Notes: generated by a model from the sequence alone, not told the origin. A stretch of DNA of 64,000 nucleotides from Cyanidium caldarium (GCA_026184775.1 JANCYW010000013.1:1-64000); one strand, 5' to 3'. Shown: positions 26,405 to 36,062, numbered from the stretch's first letter. Numbers and translations: made by a program.

Positions 26405-29400
26405 TTACGAGCGCACCTCCACCGAAGCTATTCTGGCGGTGTTCATGCGCTCGGCCACGCCGCCGCTGCCTCGCTCCTCCTCTCTTCGGGCGCGCCGATG
26501 TATCGCCGAGGTGCCGTGCTCGAGCCGCGTGGTGAACACCACGTTGGCATGCTCGAACAGCGCCGGTTTGAGGCTCACCACAATAAACTGGCTGCCGCCA
26601 AAGTGCTCTCGGATGATGCGGCCGACGTTCTGGGTGTGGTTGAGGTCCAGTGCCGCGTCCACCTCGTCCAACACGTACATCGGCGCGGGTTTGAACTTGA
26701 GCATGGCCAGCACCAGGCTGAGGGCGATGAGCGAGCGCTGCCCGCCGCTCAGCTCCGACAGCGACGCTTTCCAGTGCGCACCCATGGCCACGCGGATCTC
26801 CAGCCCCTCCAGCACCGACGACGCGCCCTCGGGCAGGTCCAGCCGCGCCTGCGCACCCGGCAGCAGCGTGGCGAAGATGTCGCCCAGGTCCTGGTTGACG
26901 CGTCGCCAGGTGGCCTGCAGCGCCGCCCTCTTCTTCTCGTCCAGCGCCCGGATGGCCGCGTAGATCTTCTGCTTATCGGTCTCGATGATGCGCTTCTTGT
27001 TCATCAGGTCCTGGTACTCCTGCTCGGACTTTTCGAACAGTGCCAGGGCGCGCTTGTTCACGTGTCGCGCCATGGCAGCGGTCTCCTGCCCGAGGCGCGC
27101 CAGCTGCTCGCGGATGTGAGCGGCCTCGTCGTCGTCGATGCCGCCCTCCACCGCGGTGCTGCTCATCGTGACGGTGGCCAGCCAGCCGTGCTCGCGCTGC
27201 AGCTGCGCCAACCGCTGCTGCGCGGTGTCGTGTTCGGCGCGCATGCCGTGCAGTCGATGCTCCACGCGCCTCTCCTCCAGCATGGCCGTTTCCAGCTGCG
27301 ATTGCAGCGTCTGCACCTCGGTGGAGAGCGCGGCGGCGGCTTCGCGCCGCGCCGCCCACGCCTCTCGAAACGACTGCAGCTGTTCGCGCGCCTGGGTGCA
27401 CGCCGGCCGCAACTCGTCGTCGATGCGGCGCTGCAGTGCCGACTGCTGCGTGCGCAGCTGTCCAGCGGCCGCGTCCGCCTCCACCGCCCGAGCGCTGGCC
27501 TCGGCCAGCTCGGTGCGCAGGCGCGCCAGTTCCGCCTCGGACCGCTCCACTGCAGCTATGCTGGCGTTGCGGGCGCGCTCGGCAGTCTCGGTGGCCTCGG
27601 CGGCGGCTGCCGCATCCTGCCCGCGCAGATCGGCGCCCGAGTCCATTGCCGTCAGCCGTTGCTCGGCGCTGCGCAAGCGCTCCCGCACAGTGCGCAGCTG
27701 CGCCTCCAGCTGCGCCACCTCCCCGCTCAAGCGCACCTGCGGATCCGCATCCACCTGCGCCTGCACCGCCTGCAACTCGTGCTGCCGCCGCTCTAGCTGC
27801 GCGGTCAACGCGGCGAACGTATCCGCCTTGGCCTCCACTGCCGCCAGCTCGGCATAGGTCTTGGCCAGGGCCCGCTCCCGCAGCTGCAGCTCGGCAGCGA
27901 CCTCGTTCAGCTCGGCGATGCGCGTCAGCACCGCGGTGCCGCGCTCGCGGGCGCCACCACTCACCGTGCCCTGCGGGTCGAACACATCGCCGTCGACGGT
28001 CACCGTGCGACACTGCACCTGCGAATCGAAAGCGGTCCGCCGCGCCGTATCCATGTCGTCGCACACCAGGCACCTGCCGAACACGTACCGCATGGCATTC
28101 TCCAGCTCGCTGTCGTATTGCACCAGTGCCAGCGCCAGTTGGCTACCCAATGCCTGCGCCCGCTGCACCTGCGCCGACCCCAGCACCCGGGCGTCGATCT
28201 TGTTCAGCGGGATCAGGGTGACGCGGCGACGCAGCTGACCCCGCTCCAGCAACAGCTTGCCGGTCTGCTCGGTATCCACAATCACCTGATACAGTTTGGC
28301 GCCAGCAGCGACCTCGATGGCGGTCGCGTAGCGCCCGTCGGCCAGCGCAACCCGGCGGGCGACCACACCCTGGACGCGTGAACGGTCAAAGCCGTCCGTG
28401 GGGTCAGCATAGTCAAACTCCAGCGCGCACAACTTGGACGCCAGCGCATCGTACTGGTCGCGCAGCCGCCGCACGGAGTGCTCGTCGGCCTCGCGCAATT
28501 TCTGCAAGCGTTGTGCGGCGTGTTGGTCGTAGTCTAGCTCGTGCAGCTGCACCTTCACCTGGGCGACCGCTTTTTCGGCGCGCGCCACCTCCGCCTCCAG
28601 GTTGCGCGTCCGCGAGTTGCGCTTGCCCAGCCGCGCCAGGTCTTGGCGCTTGGCGGCCAGCGCCAACTCGGTGCTCTTGACGGCGGTGGCCGCCTCGGCC
28701 GCCTGATGGCGCGCCTGGGCCAGCTGCTCAGCGTGTGAGCTGATGGCGGTGGCCTCGCGCAACTGGCGCAGCGCCTCTGCCGCCGCCGTGTGCGCCGCCT
28801 CGGCCTGCTCCAACTGCATCGCTGCTTCGACGCGCCGCCGCTCCACCTCGGACAGTTGCTGCGTGAGGCGTTCGCAAGCGCGCCGCGCCTCCGCCGCCGC
28901 TCGCTCCTCGCCGTCAGCATTCTCGCGAACAAAGCCCAGCTCCGCCTCACCCTTCACCAACTGCTTCTCCCAGTCGGACAGTTGTGCCTCCAGGGCGCGC
29001 TCCTCGTCGGCATCCTGCTTAGAGGCGCGCACCTGCCGATCGCTCAGCGACGTCCGCAGCTGTCGCAAGCGTTCCTCCAGGTCGGCCTTGTCGGAGGCGA
29101 GCGTCGCCAGCTGCGCCTCCAGGGCGGCTCGCTCGCCCTCAAAGTCGTGCGCCAGACGCGCCAAGTGGGCGTGTTCACGTACCACCAGCAGTCGCGTCAG
29201 CCGCTCCATTTCCGCCTGGTTGGATGACCAGCGCATGTAACGGGTGCGCTCTTCGCGCAGCTTCTCCAGCGAGGGGGTGATCTCCTCGGCCAGCAGCGAG
29301 TTGATCTCGTCCACCTTGCGCTGCTTCTTTTCAATGGTGCGCAAGGCGCTCTCCTTCTTCATCTCGTACATGCTGGTGCCGGCGGCCTCCTCCAGCATGT

Positions 29401-29887
29401 GCAGCACCTCGATCGGTTTCATGTTGATCACTTTGGTGATGCGGCCCTGCATAATCAGAAAGTGCGGGTTGTTCACGTTCAGCTGCACCGAGTGAAACAA
29501 ACTGTGCACCCGTCCGGGCTGCGCCACGTGCCCGTTCACCAAGTACTTGCTGCGACCGCCCATCACCACCTGCCGGGTGACGGTGATTTCGCGACAGTGC
29601 TCGTAGCCGACCGGCGACGCCGACGGCACCGAGTTGTCGAACACCAGCGTCGCCGACGCCTTGGTCACCCCGGCCTGGCCGTTTTTATAGACTAACTCCT
29701 GCAACGAGCTCACCCGCACCTGCGACAAGTTGCTGATGCCCAGCACGAAGCATACGGCGTCCAGGATGGCCGACTTGCCACTGCCATTGGCCCCGCTGAT
29801 AGCGTTGAACTGCGGGTCCAGGCCGGAGATGACCGTGCGGTGTGCATACGACTTGAACCCATCGAGGATGATCTCCTTGAGGTACAT
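26405..29887 (-). CDS. SMC2: Condensin subunit SMC2
   Basis: ATPase of the condensin complex, 1160 residues (yeast 1170, human 1197), so full length. The head begins MYLKEIILDGFKSYAHRT, with Walker A GANGSGKS at 32-39. QGRITKVINMKPIEVLHMLE and AAGTSMYEMKKESALRTIEK are SMC2-specific. Long coiled coils flank a hinge at about 500-650 (containing VARRVALADGRYATAIEVAA). The signature LSGGQRSLIALSLVLAML lies near 1045, followed by Walker B YVLDEVDAALD. It lacks the longer C-terminal tail of SMC4. Start is the ATG at 29887. The shared upstream region contains E2F-like sites, fitting mitotic use. Strong GC bias at third positions is like that of its neighbours. Confidence 0.95.
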   Translation of the reverse strand: MYLKEIILDGFKSYAHRTVISGLDPQFNAISGANGSGKSAILDAVCFVLGISNLSQVRVSSLQELVYKNGQAGVTKASATLVFDNSVPSASPVGYEHCREITVTRQVVMGGRSKYLVNGHVAQPGRVHSLFHSVQLNVNNPHFLIMQGRITKVINMKPIEVLHMLEEAAGTSMYEMKKESALRTIEKKQRKVDEINSLLAEEITPSLEKLREERTRYMRWSSNQAEMERLTRLLVVREHAHLARLAHDFEGERAALEAQLATLASDKADLEERLRQLRTSLSDRQVRASKQDADEERALEAQLSDWEKQLVKGEAELGFVRENADGEERAAAEARRACERLTQQLSEVERRRVEAAMQLEQAEAAHTAAAEALRQLREATAISSHAEQLAQARHQAAEAATAVKSTELALAAKRQDLARLGKRNSRTRNLEAEVARAEKAVAQVKVQLHELDYDQHAAQRLQKLREADEHSVRRLRDQYDALASKLCALEFDYADPTDGFDRSRVQGVVARRVALADGRYATAIEVAAGAKLYQVIVDTEQTGKLLLERGQLRRRVTLIPLNKIDARVLGSAQVQRAQALGSQLALALVQYDSELENAMRYVFGRCLVCDDMDTARRTAFDSQVQCRTVTVDGDVFDPQGTVSGGARERGTAVLTRIAELNEVAAELQLRERALAKTYAELAAVEAKADTFAALTAQLERRQHELQAVQAQVDADPQVRLSGEVAQLEAQLRTVRERLRSAEQRLTAMDSGADLRGQDAAAAAEATETAERARNASIAAVERSEAELARLRTELAEASARAVEADAAAGQLRTQQSALQRRIDDELRPACTQAREQLQSFREAWAARREAAAALSTEVQTLQSQLETAMLEERRVEHRLHGMRAEHDTAQQRLAQLQREHGWLATVTMSSTAVEGGIDDDEAAHIREQLARLGQETAAMARHVNKRALALFEKSEQEYQDLMNKKRIIETDKQKIYAAIRALDEKKRAALQATWRRVNQDLGDIFATLLPGAQARLDLPEGASSVLEGLEIRVAMGAHWKASLSELSGGQRSLIALSLVLAMLKFKPAPMYVLDEVDAALDLNHTQNVGRIIREHFGGSQFIVVSLKPALFEHANVVFTTRLEHGTSAIHRRARREEERGSGGVAERMNTARIASVEVRS

Positions 29888-30034
29888 GAGGTGGTGAAAG
29901 TGGGGCAAAGGAAGGGCGGAAGTTGTGGGGAGAGAGAGTCCGCGGCAGCGCCGAGAGGGTGCCGGCGGTTTTCAAACCCGGAGCGATGCGTTGGCGCGAG
30001 AGGACGCTCGGGGAAATGTGGAGCGGACGAGCGC

Positions 30035-30042
30035 GCGCGAAA
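30035..30042. promoter_or_regulatory. E2F-like half site (GCGCGAAA)
   Basis: GCGCGAAA, the reverse complement of TTTCGCGC, lies about 150 bp upstream of the SMC2 ATG. Confidence 0.4.
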
Positions 30043-30219
30043 TTCGTAACGGTTGCCGAAGGGGAGCTCGGGTTTCGGTTCGGTGAACCGAGCACCGAGG
30101 CGATCGTTGACGCGCAAGAGCGGCGCCTGGCCAAGTGAGGAGACAGCCTTGATGGAGCGAACAAGAGTCCAACTGCACCTGTTTTGTAAAAGGTGACCGT
30201 CCTGGCGCGAATATCCTTC

Positions 30220-30232
30220 TTTTGGCGCCAAC
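30220..30232. promoter_or_regulatory. E2F-like site (TTTTGGCGCCAAC)
   Basis: TTTTGGCGCCAAC closely matches the E2F consensus on both strands and is preceded at 30203-30213 by TGGCGCGAATA, a second weaker match. It lies about 330 bp upstream of SMC2 and 120 bp upstream of the chromate transporter. SMC2 is the likelier target. Confidence 0.45.
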
Positions 30233-30352
30233 ACACACCTGTATCCCAGCGAGTCGCAACGACCTGCCGATCCCGACATCTCAGCCCCACAGCATCGCTC
30301 CCCACGATCTTGTCCACGCTCTTCCCCTCTTCGGCAAATCCCTCCTCATGGC

Positions 30353-31831
30353 ATGTGCCCAGCGAGCCGCGTTTCCGTTGCCGATGCGATCTCGTTCGGT
30401 GCAACTGCCCCCGCACCCACGCATCGCACCATGCAAAGCGACGCGCCCGAGCGAGTCACACCGGCAGAGGTGGATGAATCCACTCCGGTGCTCAACAAAT
30501 CTGTCATCACTCCACCATCCCTCCCATACTTGCACTTGCTGCGGTCGGTAGCGGCCGGCGTCTGGCCTCTGGGGTGGATCGCTTTCGGCGGGCCGTCAGC
30601 GCACATATCCCTCTTCCATCAAAGGTTCGTCGCCACCGCCGACGCCTGGCTCGATGAGGACACCTTTCTGGAGTTGTACGCGCTATGTGCCTCGTTGCCT
30701 GGCCCGACTTCGACGCAGACGGCTACGACGGTGGGCATCTATCGCGCCGGGTGGCTCGGCGGCCTGCTGGCGCTGTTCCTCTTCCAGTGGCCGGGTATGG
30801 CGCTTATGCTCACGCTGGGACTTCTCATGTACAGCGGTCATGCGGTGGAGCGCTGGCGCGTCTTGTTGCTGCGCCTGTCGGTGGGATTGGCCGCGGCCGC
30901 CATGAGTCAAGTGGCGCTGGCCTCCTTCACCATCATCCGGGCGGCGTGCGGCGACGACCGGCTCAAGTTGGGGCTGGCCACCGCTGCCGCTACCATCGGA
31001 GTGCTGGTGCCCGCAGACCGTGCCTCGTACGTGTATCCGCTGACCATTGCGGCCGGCGGTGCGGCGGTGCTATGCCGTGATCGCTGGCGCCGGCATGGGG
31101 GCAGTGAAGAAGAGACGTTCCCAGTGGAGGCGACGACGACATCGCCAAGGGAGCGCACCCGGGACATTGTGCATCACGAGTCGCGCTGGGTGGGCACGTC
31201 CTGTCTGGCGCTGTTCGCATCCATCACCGCGTTGGCGGCAGGCGTCTCGGTGGCAGGCGCCGCGCTCACTTCGGTGTCGCTGCGGCTGTTCGCCACCTCG
31301 TGGCGGCTGGGCACCACCGTGTTCGGCGGCGGCCAAGTGGTGCTGCCGATGATGCTCAAGGAGCTGGTGGCGGCTACCGATGTCGGTGCCAACGCCACCG
31401 CGGGCACTGTTCCCAACAATGCGTTCATGCTGGGCTTCAGCCTGGTGCAGGCCATCCCGGGACCGCTGTTCAACTTGTCGGTGTTTATTGGCGCAGCGGC
31501 GGATGGCGTGCTCGGGGCCGTGGCCGCTGGAGCCGGTCTGTTTGCCCCGGGCATCCTGTTGCTGTTCGGGGTGCTGCCGTTCTGGGATCGCGTGCGCCAA
31601 GCGCAATGGGTGCGTCTGCTGGTGCAAGGTCTGAACGCCACCGCTGCCGGCTTGATTCTCGCCGGCTGCTGGATGTTGTTGCGGCGCGCCGTATACGACT
31701 CGGCCACTTTTTCCATCTTGATGCTGGCGACGTACGGCGCGCTGTGCAAGGTGCCGGTTGCGCTGACCATCCTGGGCGGCGGTATCGTGGGTTTGGCGGT
31801 GCCGCCCGCGAGGAACTCCATCCCAGGATGA
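30353..31831 (+). CDS. Chromate transporter, CHR (ChrA) family
   Basis: A 492-residue membrane protein with two homologous halves of about six segments each, the long-chain CHR layout. The first half has GWIAFGGPSAHISLFHQRFV then LCASLPGPTSTQ; the second half has TVFGGGQVVLPMMLKELV then LGFSLVQAIPGPLFNLSVF. These paired GGP/GGG and PGP motifs are the family hallmark. CHR proteins export chromate, or take up sulfate in some organisms. The family is mainly bacterial, with some fungi and algae, so old gene transfer is plausible. The first ATG (30353) adds 26 residues before the ATG at 30431, which has a better CACC context; either may be used. Convergent with carbonic anhydrase, 65 bp apart. Confidence 0.88.
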   Translation: MCPASRVSVADAISFGATAPAPTHRTMQSDAPERVTPAEVDESTPVLNKSVITPPSLPYLHLLRSVAAGVWPLGWIAFGGPSAHISLFHQRFVATADAWLDEDTFLELYALCASLPGPTSTQTATTVGIYRAGWLGGLLALFLFQWPGMALMLTLGLLMYSGHAVERWRVLLLRLSVGLAAAAMSQVALASFTIIRAACGDDRLKLGLATAAATIGVLVPADRASYVYPLTIAAGGAAVLCRDRWRRHGGSEEETFPVEATTTSPRERTRDIVHHESRWVGTSCLALFASITALAAGVSVAGAALTSVSLRLFATSWRLGTTVFGGGQVVLPMMLKELVAATDVGANATAGTVPNNAFMLGFSLVQAIPGPLFNLSVFIGAAADGVLGAVAAGAGLFAPGILLLFGVLPFWDRVRQAQWVRLLVQGLNATAAGLILAGCWMLLRRAVYDSATFSILMLATYGALCKVPVALTILGGGIVGLAVPPARNSIPG

Positions 31832-31896
31832 TTCGGAAGCGTCAACACGACGCTCGTCTCCCGGAAACCGCTGTCCCGTTTTTACGCTCCCCCGGT

Positions 31897-32931
31897 TCAG
31901 CTGCGCGGCATCGACTGGACGCCGTGACCCACCGCAGCCGCAGCGCTCTCAGTCGCGTCGGCGATCTCCTCCACCAGACCGGTTGCTATATCGTACTTGC
32001 CCATCTTGACCACAAACTCCGGATGCCGGTCGTTGCGCAGGTGCCGTAACAGCTCGTGTTTGGTGTTGCGCACGTTCTGGGTGATGGTCTGCTCGACCAG
32101 TGCCGCGCCCTCCAGCTGCGGATGGCTGGCGCGCGCCAAGTTTACCGCCGGCTGGATGTTCTGCAGCAGCTCGGTCAGGAAGTCGGTCTCCTCGGGACGC
32201 CTCAGGTAGAGGTTGGTGGGCGAGGCGGCCCTATTTCCCCCGGCGCCACCACCGAACATGTCACAGGCGCCGCTCACCGCGGCACAACTCGAGTGTCCCA
32301 GCACCACCACCAGCGGAATGTCGAACGTACGCAGGTAGAACGAGATGGATGCCGCCGCAGCCCGGTCCACCACGTTGCCCGCGCACTCCACACTGAACAA
32401 GTCGCCGATGCCACAGTTGAAGGCGAACTCGGGTACCACGCGCGAGTCCGAGCAGCATATCACCAGCGCCTGCGGCGACTGTCCGATGCTGGTCTCCTGA
32501 CGACGCGTCAACGAGGTGCCGCGCTTCCACGCCGGCGCACAGGCGTTCCACACGGCCTCCTCGCGTTCCGCGGTTATGGGCGTCTGACCGCCCGCTGCCG
32601 CTCCGACAAACCGGCGGTTGCCCTCCAGCAGCTGCCGCCAGGACTGTTCGGCCCGCTCCACGCTGCGAGACGCCTTCCCGGAGGCACCGCCCATGCTGAC
32701 GATCGTGCGCTTTGTCTCCCCGTTCTTCGGCCGTACGCCCCGCCACAAGCGTCGGGACACCCGTGCACACCGATTCACGGTCCCAGGTATCGATGCGAGC
32801 TGTCGAACGAGCTGCGACACCGGGCAGCTGAAGCGTGAGGAGGCAGCGGCGGGTGCAGTGAATTCACTCGATCGCCCGGACCACCAACGCGCACGCACGC
32901 CTACTGGTGCAACGAACGTGCCGCGTAGCAT
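31897..32931 (-). CDS. Beta-type carbonic anhydrase
   Basis: Zinc enzyme converting CO2 and bicarbonate, 344 residues from the ATG at 32931. Zinc ligands are visible as CCSDSR (C160, with the D162/R164 dyad) and GHSSC (H213, C216). The intervening AGNVVDRAAAASISFYLRTF and the C-terminal Gln/Asn-rich helix region fit the beta class. The first 80 residues (MLRGTFVAPVGVRARWW onward) are basic and Ser/Ala-rich, as in an organelle presequence. A second ATG at 32694 would start MGGASGKAS, a possible myristoylation signal, giving a 265-residue cytosolic or membrane-bound form. In acidophilic algae such enzymes are thought to take part in carbon concentration. Confidence 0.92.
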   Translation of the reverse strand: MLRGTFVAPVGVRARWWSGRSSEFTAPAAASSRFSCPVSQLVRQLASIPGTVNRCARVSRRLWRGVRPKNGETKRTIVSMGGASGKASRSVERAEQSWRQLLEGNRRFVGAAAGGQTPITAEREEAVWNACAPAWKRGTSLTRRQETSIGQSPQALVICCSDSRVVPEFAFNCGIGDLFSVECAGNVVDRAAAASISFYLRTFDIPLVVVLGHSSCAAVSGACDMFGGGAGGNRAASPTNLYLRRPEETDFLTELLQNIQPAVNLARASHPQLEGAALVEQTITQNVRNTKHELLRHLRNDRHPEFVVKMGKYDIATGLVEEIADATESAAAAVGHGVQSMPRS

Positions 32932-33194
32932 ACACACCCACGCGTACGCCAACAACAGTTGAATGGAGTTGATTCCAGCCGGTGGCAGGCGTGGAGGCAC
33001 TTGATCTCTCGCGCACGCGATGCGGACACGTTGTTCGCGAGCCGCAGCGCGTCCTCCCCGACCCGATCAGCCAACCGACGCGCCTCCGCGCCTTCTCGGC
33101 GCGCCGCTCCACTCGATTTCCCGTCCGTGTGACCACCACACTGCACAGACGATGGGCGGGTGTTGCGTGGAGTTGGCCAGTGCGGACTCGCAAC

Positions 33195-34031
33195 ATGACG
33201 GTAGGTTTTGTGGGGGCAGGTGCCGGACTGAGGAGGTCAAGGATAGGTTCGGGTAATGTTCGTGCTGTGAGAGACACGAAAACAACTCGAAGCGGCCATC
33301 TTCTTCGGCGGAAATTCTGCGGGCAGCGGCCGACCACCGTGCCGCAGCCGACGCGTCCTATCGCTCGACGCCCGCTGCAGCTGCAGTGTGAGCACACGCC
33401 GCGGCCGCCGAACATAAAATGGTCAACTTGGGGCACTGCAGTGTACGCTATGGCGTACGCGGCGGCAGTGCTGGGGCTGGTGTGGCGCGGCGTGTACGTG
33501 GGTTATGTGGCCGACCGCGGTCTGGCGTGGGCGATGCGGGCGGCGTGCTGGGCGATGGCGCCGCTTCTGGCGGATCTGGGCGTGGCGGCTCGACGGGACT
33601 GGATCGACAAGACGCCGCTCACCATCAACATGTCTTTTGAAGATAGAGGCGTGCTGCCGTACCGGGCACTGCTGGCCCTGGTGGTGGCGTTGGAGCTGCT
33701 GGGCGCGGCGCTCATCGTGCTGCGACCGCCGTTCGCCAACGTCACGCCGCCGCACTCCATCGGCTATGGCATATGGCTTATCTGCGTCGGCCAAATCGAG
33801 TACTTGTTTCTGTCGCCGTTTCGGGATTCGCAGACCCTGCCGTTGGTGCTCGCCAACGCGTTTGCCGGGCTGGCCGGCATCGTGGTAGTACGCGAGAGCA
33901 TCCACCCGTACGGCATGCCCAGCACCTACGCCATCCAGCGGTTTATGCTGTGCTTCTGTGTGGCCATCACGACGTTGTATTTGGTGAGCAAGTATGTGAT
34001 ACCGCGACTCCGCCGACGCGCACCTCCCTAG
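33195..34031 (+). CDS. Unknown multi-pass membrane protein with basic N-terminus
   Basis: A 278-residue protein. The first 75 residues are Arg-rich with few acids, like an organelle transit peptide. After this come about four hydrophobic segments: AVYAMAYAAAVLGLVWRGVY, ALLALVVALELLGAALIVL, a segment around YGIWLICVGQIEYLFL, LVLANAFAGLAGIVVV, and FMLCFCVAITTLYLVSKYVI, ending in RLRRRAPP. A conserved-looking loop is INMSFEDRGVLPYRA. I do not recognise the family. It is divergent from carbonic anhydrase (263 bp between starts) and upstream of the GNAT-Nudix gene on the same strand. An organelle membrane location is inferred only from the N-terminus. Confidence 0.7.
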   Translation: MTVGFVGAGAGLRRSRIGSGNVRAVRDTKTTRSGHLLRRKFCGQRPTTVPQPTRPIARRPLQLQCEHTPRPPNIKWSTWGTAVYAMAYAAAVLGLVWRGVYVGYVADRGLAWAMRAACWAMAPLLADLGVAARRDWIDKTPLTINMSFEDRGVLPYRALLALVVALELLGAALIVLRPPFANVTPPHSIGYGIWLICVGQIEYLFLSPFRDSQTLPLVLANAFAGLAGIVVVRESIHPYGMPSTYAIQRFMLCFCVAITTLYLVSKYVIPRLRRRAPP

Positions 34032-34240
34032 TCGGAAACGAAGGCGAGGGTGTTGCGGTGGATGACCACTTTTTTAGGTGAGCAAGCGCATAAATTCACT
34101 GCCGTGAAGCATGCATGACTCGAGGCAGCGCCTTCGTCTCCCTCGGTGATGCGCGTGGCAACGTCCGGGTTTCTGTCTGCGGCGCGGTCGTAGCAGACGA
34201 TATGGCCGCGTGATGCTCTCTTGGCGTGGAGACGTCGGAG

Positions 34241-35665
34241 ATGCAACGAGGGACTCGTGATAGCACTCGAGTGAGTGCGTTTGTGAGCAGCGGTGCTGGC
34301 CTCGTGGCGACGGTCCGCTCTACTTCCACTGGGCTGCAGCAACACCACCGCCCGTGTTCGTCGCGCGCTCGCCACCCTGGGTATGCAGTCCGACGCCGCC
34401 ACCGCTTCCTTCTGCAAATTGACGACAGCCACCGCCACTACCCCACCGCCTCCATCCTCACCCCGTTCGCCGACCGCTATGTGTTGAGGTCATGGCGCCC
34501 GGCAGACCGTCAGGCGGCCGCCGAGGTCATACGCTGCTGTCTACAAGAGTTCGGCCTGGCGTGGGACGCCGACGACGCCGACCGCGACGCCGTGCAGGTG
34601 GAGGAGTACTGCCTGCAACTCGGGGGCGAGTTTTACGTTATCGAGTGCACCGACGCGCAGCAAATTGTCGGCACTGGCGCGTGGCATCCCCGGGAGGACT
34701 GGGGCGGCGCGGCGGCTGCCGAGATACGCAAAATGTACCTGTTGCCCGAGCACCGGAGACGCGGCCTAGGCGGTTTCCTGTTGCGCTTTCTGGAGGCGCG
34801 GGTGTTTGGCACGCAGCCGCCGCGGCTTTTGGCGATCATCGAGTCGGCGTCTGCATTGCGCGACGCTTGTCTGCTATATCGCCGTGCCGGCTACCTCGAT
34901 ACGGCTGCCGACGTGCGCACCGCGCGCTGTGACGTGGCGTTGTGCAAGTCGCGCATGGTATGGCAACGTCAGCAGCAGCAGCAACAACAACAACAACAGA
35001 AACCGGCGAGAGGCCGCACGTCAGACGTTGATGAGGAACAGGTGCCGGTGTTGAATGCGGAAGCGCCTGCTGCGGAGCCGCTGCTCTTCGTGCCGCGCAG
35101 CTACGCGCAGCGTTACCGGCTGTTGACGCGGGCGGTGGGTGTGCTGGTGCGGTTGACTGTGCGCTCCGCTCCACCGCTCTACTTGGTACACACGCGCAGC
35201 GCGCAACGCGCTTGGTACGGTGGACGGCGCGACATGTTCATCGGCGGCCTGTGCACGCGAACCGACGACAGCACCGCCGAGGCCGCCCGACGCGAAGTGG
35301 CCGAAGAGATCGGCGTCGCCTGTCGCCAGTGCCAACGATTGGAGACGACCGCAGCCATACACATCGAGTCGGAGCGCACTCGCTGCCACGTGGAGGTGTT
35401 TGTCTGCGAAGTGGAGCCGCAGTTCGATGACGCCATCGGTTCCGATATGCCGCCGGCGTTGCAGCTCAACGAGGCCGAAGTGGCCAGCGCCAAGTGGCGC
35501 ACCTGGAGTACCATCGCCCACGATGCAGAGTGCCATCCGGAGCGGTACGTCCCTGAGGCCCTCCTGGTGTGGCAGCATATCGCGGCGCACGAGCCATCGG
35601 TGTCGAAAAGCGGTGAAGCGGGTGCGGTGACGAACTCGCGGCATGAGGGAACGGCGTCGCGATGA
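34241..35665 (+). CDS. GNAT acetyltransferase-Nudix hydrolase fusion
   Basis: A 474-residue protein with two enzyme domains in one uninterrupted frame. Residues about 80-235 form a GNAT N-acetyltransferase fold; motif A is IRKMYLLPEHRRRGLGGFLL, with the R-x-x-G-x-G acetyl-CoA loop. A polyglutamine linker (about ten Gln, 34969-34999) follows. Residues about 290-450 form a Nudix domain with GGLCTRTDD and the core AARREVAEEIGV; the core REVAEEIG is intact but Asp stands where the first Glu of the box is usual and the Gly is one place off. An Arg-rich N-terminus suggests organelle targeting. The substrate of either half is unknown. Confidence 0.82.
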   Translation: MQRGTRDSTRVSAFVSSGAGLVATVRSTSTGLQQHHRPCSSRARHPGYAVRRRHRFLLQIDDSHRHYPTASILTPFADRYVLRSWRPADRQAAAEVIRCCLQEFGLAWDADDADRDAVQVEEYCLQLGGEFYVIECTDAQQIVGTGAWHPREDWGGAAAAEIRKMYLLPEHRRRGLGGFLLRFLEARVFGTQPPRLLAIIESASALRDACLLYRRAGYLDTAADVRTARCDVALCKSRMVWQRQQQQQQQQQQKPARGRTSDVDEEQVPVLNAEAPAAEPLLFVPRSYAQRYRLLTRAVGVLVRLTVRSAPPLYLVHTRSAQRAWYGGRRDMFIGGLCTRTDDSTAEAARREVAEEIGVACRQCQRLETTAAIHIESERTRCHVEVFVCEVEPQFDDAIGSDMPPALQLNEAEVASAKWRTWSTIAHDAECHPERYVPEALLVWQHIAAHEPSVSKSGEAGAVTNSRHEGTASR

Positions 35666-36062
35666 ACGGCGCAACGGTTGCGTAAATGCCAGAGTGGCAC
35701 GTATCCCGATGCTGCGAGCAGCGCTCCAACACCGCGACGTCCGTCACATCCACCATGCTGGTGCGGCGATGCTGTCTCCTTCCCCCATGATCTGCCTCTG
35801 TTCTGCTTGCATCCACCGCCCCCCATCCCATACTTCCCGTCGCGACCACCGCCGGCATGGCTCCCTCCAGCCAGACGCGCGGACGCCGATCGCGCCGTTC
35901 TGCGGTTCTGGCGTTCTGCACACGTCGGTTGTGCACGCAGGACCGCCGGAATCACCGGAACCGCAGACCCGGGCGACGTTGCCGGGAGGCAGCGGCCGAG
36001 CCGCCAAACACTCACGGTGTCATCTGCGTGGCTGCCACTCTTCGTCTCCCCACGGCGCTGGT
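35666..36062. other. 397-bp intergenic region
   Basis: Between the GNAT-Nudix gene and the starch-binding protein, same strand. The downstream frame stays open through it from an ATG at 35643, which overlaps the previous gene, but the encoded His/Pro/Arg-rich text has no domain, so I treat it as non-coding. Confidence 0.4.

Larger units (their letters stand above)
29888..30352. other. 465-bp divergent intergenic region (SMC2 / chromate transporter)
   Basis: Holds two or three E2F-like elements (see separate entries) and an inverted repeat around 30067-30094 (TTCGGTTCGG with GAACCGAG). No RNA gene seen. Confidence 0.5.

Noticed and set aside
35643-36062. 140-codon N-terminal extension of the starch-binding protein
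   Set aside because: It overlaps the previous gene's stop and encodes His/Arg/Pro-rich text without features.
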